This document shows, in pieces, positions 59,004 through 64,000 of a stretch of 64,000 bases of DNA. The DNA is taken from positions 62,001 through 126,000 of the forward strand of contig NZ_VDMA02000014.1 of the NCBI RefSeq assembly GCF_006334915.2. The letters are read 5' to 3'. The notes beneath the pieces were generated by a model. It did not search any database, had not been told where the DNA came from, and saw nothing but the letters and a program-made list of their open reading frames with translations. The DNA is from Microbispora catharanthi. Lineage in GTDB: Bacteria > Actinomycetota > Actinomycetes > Streptosporangiales > Streptosporangiaceae. Every line of letters begins with the position of its first letter. Positions within the stretch are counted from its first letter, which is position 1. A program made the position numbers and the translations under genes.

Positions 59004-60352
59004 CGCGCCTCCCCGGGGTCGGATGTCCTGGCGGCGTTGCGCCAGAGCAGGGCGAAGGAGATCAGATACAGGGTCAGGGCGCTGATCAGCCCGTCGTAGA
59101 CGACCATGTAGAGCAGCACGAGGATCATCACGAGCGTCCCCGCCTTGCCGATCGGCGTCCGGTCGGCCCAGTAGCGCCGCACCGCGCCGGCGAAGAAGGC
59201 GACGTACAGCAGGGCCCCCGCGAAGCCCTGGCTGATCAGCAGCAGCCACAGCTGCCCGTCGCTGCCGAGCGGGGGATGGCCGCACTCCACGCACCACGAG
59301 CTGCGGCCCGTCGTGACCGTGCGGTGGCTGCCGTACGCGTTGCGCGTGTTGCCATACCCGATGACCGGCGAGGTCGCCGCGACCCGGACGGTGGCCGCGA
59401 CGGTGAACGCGCGGATGCCGTTGCTCTGCGGGTTGTCCAGCCGTTGCGCGACGATCGTGCTCAGCGGCGACAGCAGGAACGCCGCCGCGACGACGGCCGC
59501 GACCGCTCCGGCCAGGAGGGGGCGTGCGCCCCGGACCATCAGGTACGCCGCCGAGATGCCGAGCCCGATCCACAGGCCGCGGTTGAGCGAGTAGACGACC
59601 GGGACGGCGGCTGCGGCGAGCGCGAGCACGGCCGCCGCGCGGCGGTACGGCCCGCCGTAGGTCCACCAGCCGACCACGAACCAGATCACGAGCACCGAGA
59701 CGTCGCTGCCCCAGGCGTTGGCCCACTCGAACGGCGCCTCCGGGCGCGGCGCGGCGTGCCCGAGCACGTGCTGCATCTGGGCCGCCGTCGGGTGGATCAG
59801 GTTGGCGACGAACGGGTTGCCGCCGATCGACGACGGCAGCGCCATCTCCAGCGGCGAGGTGAACGCGAAGCCCGGCGCGAGCACGCCGAGCAGCCCGCCC
59901 GCGACGGCCGTCAGGAACAGCACGCCGAGCCACCTGACCAAGGTGCGCTGCGGCAGCTCGTCATGGGTGAGATTGCCCAGGTAGAGCACCATGATCAGGA
60001 GTGAGACGTAGACGGCCAGCCGCATCAGGTAGCCGACGACCCGGCCGGCGGCGAGCTCGCCGTATGTGCCGTCCGGCGTCTCGGCGAGCGCGAGCGCGCT
60101 GACCAGGTAGCCCGCCAGCAGCAGCGCCCACAGGCCGAAGCCCTTCGGTGCGCGGATCGGCCGCCTGTGCCACAGCGCCACCGCCATCGGCACGGCCAGC
60201 ACCACCACCGACAGTCCGCCCAGGCCGAGCGCCCACCAGAGCGGATAGCCGAGCAGGAACGCCGCGATCGGCCACGCCGCCCGCGCGGGACGGCGCCGGC
60301 GCCGGGGGCGGGCCGCCGGAGGCAGGACGGTGCGGGGGGCGGGGATGGTCAC
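59000..60352 (-). CDS. Wzy-like O-antigen polymerase/ligase
   Basis: 450 residues from GTG at 60352 (GTGA overlap with the Wzz-type gene). About 10-12 hydrophobic helices and a large extracellular loop (LPSSIGGNPFVANLIHPTAA, ARPEAPFEWANAWG). YSLNRGLWIGLGISAAYLMV and SPVIGYGNTRNAYGSHRTV are the polymerase/ligase family patterns. It joins glycan repeat units on the outer face of the membrane. Confidence 0.87.
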   Translation of the reverse strand: MTIPAPRTVLPPAARPRRRRRPARAAWPIAAFLLGYPLWWALGLGGLSVVVLAVPMAVALWHRRPIRAPKGFGLWALLLAGYLVSALALAETPDGTYGELAAGRVVGYLMRLAVYVSLLIMVLYLGNLTHDELPQRTLVRWLGVLFLTAVAGGLLGVLAPGFAFTSPLEMALPSSIGGNPFVANLIHPTAAQMQHVLGHAAPRPEAPFEWANAWGSDVSVLVIWFVVGWWTYGGPYRRAAAVLALAAAAVPVVYSLNRGLWIGLGISAAYLMVRGARPLLAGAVAAVVAAAFLLSPLSTIVAQRLDNPQSNGIRAFTVAATVRVAATSPVIGYGNTRNAYGSHRTVTTGRSSWCVECGHPPLGSDGQLWLLLISQGFAGALLYVAFFAGAVRRYWADRTPIGKAGTLVMILVLLYMVVYDGLISALTLYLISFALLWRNAARTSDPGEAR

Positions 60353-61695
60353 GCGCCCCACTCCGCCGTCTCGGGGACGGGCGCGACGAACCCCGGCGGC
60401 ACGGCGACGGCGCCGAGCACGCGGGCGCCCTGCCGGCCGAGTTGCCGTACGGCCCGGGCGACCTCCGGGGAGGTCGTCCGGCGCAGGGTGATCAGCAGCA
60501 GGGCGGCGTCGGGATGGGCGGACCGGCCGGTCACGACCGTCACCGGCACCAGGTGCGCCAGCGCGGGGCCCAGGCCCTTGGCGAGCTGCCTGGCCGTGCC
60601 CTGTGCCCGCACGCCTTCCAGGCTCCCTGTCCGCACGCCTTCGCGGCTTCCTGCCCCCACGGCTTCGGGGCTTCCTGCCCCCACGCCTTCGAGGAGCAGC
60701 CGGTGGGGCCCGCCGCCCAGCGACGTGGCGACGGCGGCGGCCATCTCGTCGAGGACCGCCGCGTCCGGCCTGGCCGGAAGCTCGGCGAGCAGCGGCAGGC
60801 CGCACAGCCGTTCGACGTCCGCGCAGGTGCGGATGCGGGTGTCGAGCCGGTCGCGGCCGAACGCGGCCCCCGCCCCGGCGAGTACGCCGAGGAACAGGCC
60901 GCTGCCGAGGAAGAGCGGCGGGCTCGGATGGGCCGGCCGCGCGGGCGGCCTGGCGGGGCTGATCACCGTGCCCGGCGTCACCGCGACGGTCTTGAGCGCG
61001 TCGTAGCGCAGCGTGAGGTCCGACACCTGCCGGGCGAGCACGGCCTGCCGCCTGGCCGGTCCCGGTCCCGCCGCGGTCTGCCCGGTCGCGGTCCGGGTGG
61101 TCGTGGTCTGAGTGGCCTGAGTGGGCTGAGTGGCCTGAGTGGCCTGGGCGTTCGCCGCCTGGGTCGTCACGGCCTTGTCGAGATCGTCCTCGACCTCGCG
61201 CAGCCGCGCGGCGATCAGCTTCAACTGGCCGCCGATCGCGTCCTCGGCGGCGCGGGCGCGGTTGCGCAGATATGCCTCCGCGTACGCCTGGGCCCCCGCG
61301 GCCGCGGCCCGGGGATCCGACGCCGAGTAAGAAATGGAAAGAATGGCGGAATTGGGAGGAACGTCCACGATCACATGCTCCCGCAATTCCTCCGGATCCG
61401 GATATCTCAGAATCGCGGCGGCCAGGGTGGAGACGACCGCCGATCGGGCGATCTGCGATTCGGTGTCGAGGTTGAGCGTTTCCCGTTGCCGGGAGCTCGG
61501 CACGTTGAACTGTTCCTGCGCGCCGGTCGCCAATACCTGCACCTGGGCGACCGCGGTGTAACGCTCTGGGGTCATCGCGAGCGCCGCGGCGCCGCCGCCC
61601 ACTCCGGCGAGCAGGCAGACGGCGGCGACCAGGCGCCTGCGCCGGAGCACAGAGCCGTATTCAGAAAGGTCGCGGCTGTGCGGCGGCAGGCTCAT
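60349..61695 (-). CDS. Wzz/CapA-like chain-length protein
   Basis: 448 residues from the ATG at 61695 with GGGAG upstream. Helix 1 at about 22-42 and helix 2 at about 245-268 (FLGSGLFLGVLAGAGAAFGR) frame an extracellular Wzz domain with YTAVAQVQVLATG. The C-terminal cytoplasmic part looks like a BY-kinase domain (LCGLPLLAELP, VPVTVVTGRSAHPDAALLLI) but lacks a Walker A motif, so kinase activity is unlikely. Two tandem repeats lengthen the coil and tail. First gene of the leftward glycan operon. Confidence 0.87.
   Translation of the reverse strand: MSLPPHSRDLSEYGSVLRRRRLVAAVCLLAGVGGGAAALAMTPERYTAVAQVQVLATGAQEQFNVPSSRQRETLNLDTESQIARSAVVSTLAAAILRYPDPEELREHVIVDVPPNSAILSISYSASDPRAAAAGAQAYAEAYLRNRARAAEDAIGGQLKLIAARLREVEDDLDKAVTTQAANAQATQATQPTQATQTTTTRTATGQTAAGPGPARRQAVLARQVSDLTLRYDALKTVAVTPGTVISPARPPARPAHPSPPLFLGSGLFLGVLAGAGAAFGRDRLDTRIRTCADVERLCGLPLLAELPARPDAAVLDEMAAAVATSLGGGPHRLLLEGVGAGSPEAVGAGSREGVRTGSLEGVRAQGTARQLAKGLGPALAHLVPVTVVTGRSAHPDAALLLITLRRTTSPEVARAVRQLGRQGARVLGAVAVPPGFVAPVPETAEWGA
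60609..60697 (-). repeat. 24-bp tandem repeat in the Wzz-type gene
   Basis: Four units spaced exactly 24 bases (GCACGCCTTC core at 60609 and 60633, CCACGGCTTC at 60657, CCACGCCTTC at 60681), in frame, encoding VGAGSREG-like octapeptides. Confidence 0.8.
61109..61144 (-). repeat. 9-bp tandem repeat in the Wzz-type gene
   Basis: TGAGTGGCC four times (one unit GGGC), encoding Gln-Ala/Pro-Thr triplets in the extracellular coil. Confidence 0.85.
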
Positions 61696-62017
61696 CGAAC
61701 TCCCCGTGCCCTCGTTCGTCACGCGGCCGCGGCCGGCGGTGGGGCCACCGGTGCCCCCCCGGATGAGGGAGGGGCAGCCGGGCGCGTTCGTGGTCCCGGC
61801 GGCGGTCCGGCGGGATCCGGCTCGAACTATAAGCCGCCACGGAGTTTCGTCCCCGGCTATTGCCGAATTAGCGTCAGGCGATGGCCGCTCAATTAGCCGA
61901 TTAAAACGGAAATATCCGTACTCGTGAGATGGGGAAACGGCCCCCGAAGCCACGGGGATTGATGGGATGGTGTTTGCCCATCCGTTCATTGCGTGGTCTG
62001 CCGAGGAAGGGGGCGCG
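61696..62017. other. Divergent promoter spacer, Wzz operon and GH gene
   Basis: No gene. An AT-rich patch at about 61855-61925 (AATTAGC twice, TTAAAACGG) is the probable site of the divergent promoters. Confidence 0.5.
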
Positions 62018-63049
62018 ATGAGACTCATCGCCGGCTTGGCCGTACTGGTGGCGGGGGTGTGCGCGACGGCCTGCGCGGGCACCGCCACGAGCGGGCGGGT
62101 GCCGGGCGGCGGCGCCGGGACGACGCCGGTCGCCTGCGCGGTCACGGACAAGCTCATCCCGACGTGCGGGGCGTGGTGGGGGATCGCGCCCGACGTCTTC
62201 TCCGGTCGTGGCCCGATCCGCGCGGTGGACATGGCCGAACGGCGCATGGGCCGCCGGGCCGACATCGTGCACGTCTACCACCGGGGCGGAGAACTCTTCC
62301 CGACCGCCGAGGAGCGGGAGATCGCCAAGGGGCCCCGCCTGCTGCTGGTGAACTGGAAGCCGGCGCTCGACCACACGTGGGCCGAGGTCGCGCGCGGCGA
62401 GGTGGACGGGCGCGTCGACAGGCTCGCCGAGCACATCCGGCGCACCTTCCCCGGCCGGTTCTTCCTCACGATCCACCACGAGCCGGAAAACGACGTGCGC
62501 GAGGGCGGGGGCTATTCCCCCGCCGACTATGTCGCGATGTACCGCCACGTGGTGACCCGCCTGCGGCAACAGGGGGTGCGCAACGCGGTGACCGTGATGA
62601 CCTACATGGGCGCGCCCAACTGGGCGGCCAAGCCGTGGTTCGGCAGGCTCTACCCCGGCGACGACGTGGTCGACTGGGTGGCCTTCGACCCGTACGCGGA
62701 CGACCGGGTGAGCGACTTCGCCGGGCTGGTCGACAAGACCCGGCCCGACGCGCCGGGCTGGCCCGGGTTCTACCGGTGGATGCAGGCGAGGTTCCCGGCC
62801 AAACCGATCATGGTCGCCGAGTGGGGCGCCTTCGAGCGGCGCGGGGCACCCGCGTTCAAGCGCGACTTCTTCGAGTCGGTGCGGCGTCAGATCGGGGACT
62901 ACCCCCAGATCAAGGCGCTGGTCTACTTCGACTCGCCGCTGGCGCCCCGGGGCGACACCAGGTTCGACACCACGCCGGGCGCCACCCGGGCGTTCGCGCA
63001 GCTCGGGCGGCTGCCCCGCTTCACGTCGACGCCGGTGCCGCCCTCCTGA
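62018..63049 (+). CDS. Secreted lipoprotein, GH26-like glycoside hydrolase
   Basis: 343 residues from the ATG at 62018 with GAGGAAGGGGG upstream. Residues 1-22 form a lipoprotein-type signal (LVAGVCATACAG). The body is a TIM barrel. LTIHHEPENDVREGG holds the acid/base Glu (about residue 157), and PIMVAEWGAFERRG the nucleophile Glu (about 270); FDPYADDRVSDFAGLVDKTR lies between. This pattern fits GH26-like enzymes. Divergent from the glycan operon, it probably trims or releases the polymer at the cell surface. Confidence 0.83.
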   Translation: MRLIAGLAVLVAGVCATACAGTATSGRVPGGGAGTTPVACAVTDKLIPTCGAWWGIAPDVFSGRGPIRAVDMAERRMGRRADIVHVYHRGGELFPTAEEREIAKGPRLLLVNWKPALDHTWAEVARGEVDGRVDRLAEHIRRTFPGRFFLTIHHEPENDVREGGGYSPADYVAMYRHVVTRLRQQGVRNAVTVMTYMGAPNWAAKPWFGRLYPGDDVVDWVAFDPYADDRVSDFAGLVDKTRPDAPGWPGFYRWMQARFPAKPIMVAEWGAFERRGAPAFKRDFFESVRRQIGDYPQIKALVYFDSPLAPRGDTRFDTTPGATRAFAQLGRLPRFTSTPVPPS

Positions 63050-63065
63050 GCATTCGGCGGACGCC

Positions 63066-64000
63066 TCAGCGGACCCAGCCGCCCGAGGTGACGAGGTTCA
63101 GCACGGCGCCGACCGCGCGTTCGATCGTCATGTCCGTGGTGTCGAGGACGAGGTCGGCGTCCTCCGGCTCCTCGTACGGGTCGGAGATCCCGGTGAACTC
63201 CGGGATCAGCCCGGCCCGCGCCCTGGCGTACAGGCCCTTGCGGTCGCGGCGCTCGCACTCCTCCAGCGGCGTGGCCACGTGGACGAGCAGGAAGTCGCCG
63301 CCGACCTCCTCGACCATCGCCCGCACCTCGTCCCGGGTCGCGGCGTACGGCGCGATGGGCGCGCAGATCGCCAGGCCGCCGTGGCGGGCGACCTCGGCGG
63401 CCACGAAGCCGATCCTGCGGATGTTGCGGTCGCGGTCCTCGCGCGAGAACGTGAGCCCCGCCGACAGCATCCGCCGCACGACGTCGCCGTCCAGGTAGGT
63501 GACCGTGCGGCCGCCCCGTTCGAGCAGCGCGTCGCGCAAACCCCGGGCGATCGTCGACTTGCCCGAGCCGGACAGGCCGGTGAAGAACACCACGAGCCCC
63601 CGCTTGTGCGGCGGCCCGGGGATGGTGACCGGCGCGGGACCGGCGTAGTGCTCGGTGGCGCCGTAGTTGCGGGCCACGTGCTCGCGGAGTTCGAGGTCGA
63701 TCTCGGCGTCCTCGCGCGGCGCGAGCGGCACCGCGACCACCGTCGCCCCCGGGAGCCGCTCGGCCGCCTTGAGCGCGGCGCGCACCACGGCAGGCCCGCC
63801 CTCGCCGAAGACGAGGGGCATGAGGAGCACGGTGGCGTCCAGTTCCTCGGCGGTCGCCGCCACGTCGTCGAGCGCGGCGCCGTCGAGCGGCCCGCGCATC
63901 GTCACCGCGAGGACCTCGCCGTCCGGCAGGTCCTTGCGCACCTCCTCCGGCGTGCGGCGCAGCCGGGAGAACGGTCCGTACACGGGGGCGTCGAGCGCCT
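63066..64000 (-). CDS. cysC: APS kinase with N-terminal sulfurylase-type domain, partial
   Basis: The frame runs through the right edge; no start is visible (the GTG at 63983 is internal to LDAPVYGPFSRLRRTPEEV). The first part resembles the ATP-sulfurylase-type N-terminal region of fused enzymes. APS kinase covers the rest: FFTGLSGSGKSTIARGLRDA (Walker A), YLDGDVVRRMLSAGLTFSRE, RNIRRIGFVAAEVARHGGLA, and VHVATPLEECERRDRKGLYA. It makes PAPS from APS, supplying the sulfotransferases. It is 16 bases from the convergent GH gene. Confidence 0.88.
   Translation of the reverse strand, partial: ALDAPVYGPFSRLRRTPEEVRKDLPDGEVLAVTMRGPLDGAALDDVAATAEELDATVLLMPLVFGEGGPAVVRAALKAAERLPGATVVAVPLAPREDAEIDLELREHVARNYGATEHYAGPAPVTIPGPPHKRGLVVFFTGLSGSGKSTIARGLRDALLERGGRTVTYLDGDVVRRMLSAGLTFSREDRDRNIRRIGFVAAEVARHGGLAICAPIAPYAATRDEVRAMVEEVGGDFLLVHVATPLEECERRDRKGLYARARAGLIPEFTGISDPYEEPEDADLVLDTTDMTIERAVGAVLNLVTSGGWVR

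Overview
High-GC, Gram-positive DNA from a mycelial actinomycete. Gene order (ispE, ABC-F, ppk, desaturase, tRNA-Gln, glmU, prs, rplY, pth), GTG/TTG starts, many ATGA/TGATG start-stop overlaps and leaderless-looking promoters all fit. The codon style and the secreted-protein array suggest the Streptosporangiaceae side of the phylum, but I cannot prove the genus from this window.

Layout. 0-2.5 kb: 3' part of ispE and an ABC-F ATPase. 2.5-17.3 kb: seven consecutive minus-strand paralogues (P1-P7, numbered by coordinate) of a secreted trypsin-fold protein. All keep the His and Asp of the protease triad. All lack Ser at the expected position, where Ile or Leu sits, and all carry a large central insert that differs from copy to copy while the flanks are nearly identical. 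Each has the same type of terminator and a conserved leader; six of seven have a CRP-type palindrome and a second conserved element at nearly fixed spacing. This array is the most unusual part of the window. 17.7-26.2 kb: MarR regulator with a divergent trans-aconitate methyltransferase-like gene, CYTH-CHAD protein, ppk1-mutT pair, TetR regulator with a charged helical tail, and a fatty acid desaturase. 26.7-33.1 kb: tRNA-Gln, glmU, a small leader ORF coupled to prs, trpS behind a Trp-codon attenuator, rplY, pth, and a DEDDh exonuclease.

33.1-37.6 kb: one tight operon joins a polyprenyl-phosphate sugar transferase to cysQ-cysD-cysN. 37.8-41.5 kb: reductase, folE, two membrane proteins and a Cys-containing regulator. 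41.6-44.7 kb: sulfotransferase, GT2, WecG-type glycosyltransferase, DoxX. 44.9-54.5 kb: a large secreted phosphodiester glycosidase/metallophosphoesterase, a hydrolase, an ECF sigma factor with its DGPF partner, two one-carbon folate genes, an EamA exporter and its MarR regulator. 54.9-64 kb: two more sulfotransferases, a Wzx-type flippase, a kinase-like protein, a Wzy-type ligase/polymerase, a Wzz-type protein, a GH26-like lipoprotein and the end of an APS kinase gene. Sulfate activation, PAP removal, sulfotransferases and Wzx/Wzy-type machinery together suggest that the 33-64 kb region makes a sulfated extracellular glycan.
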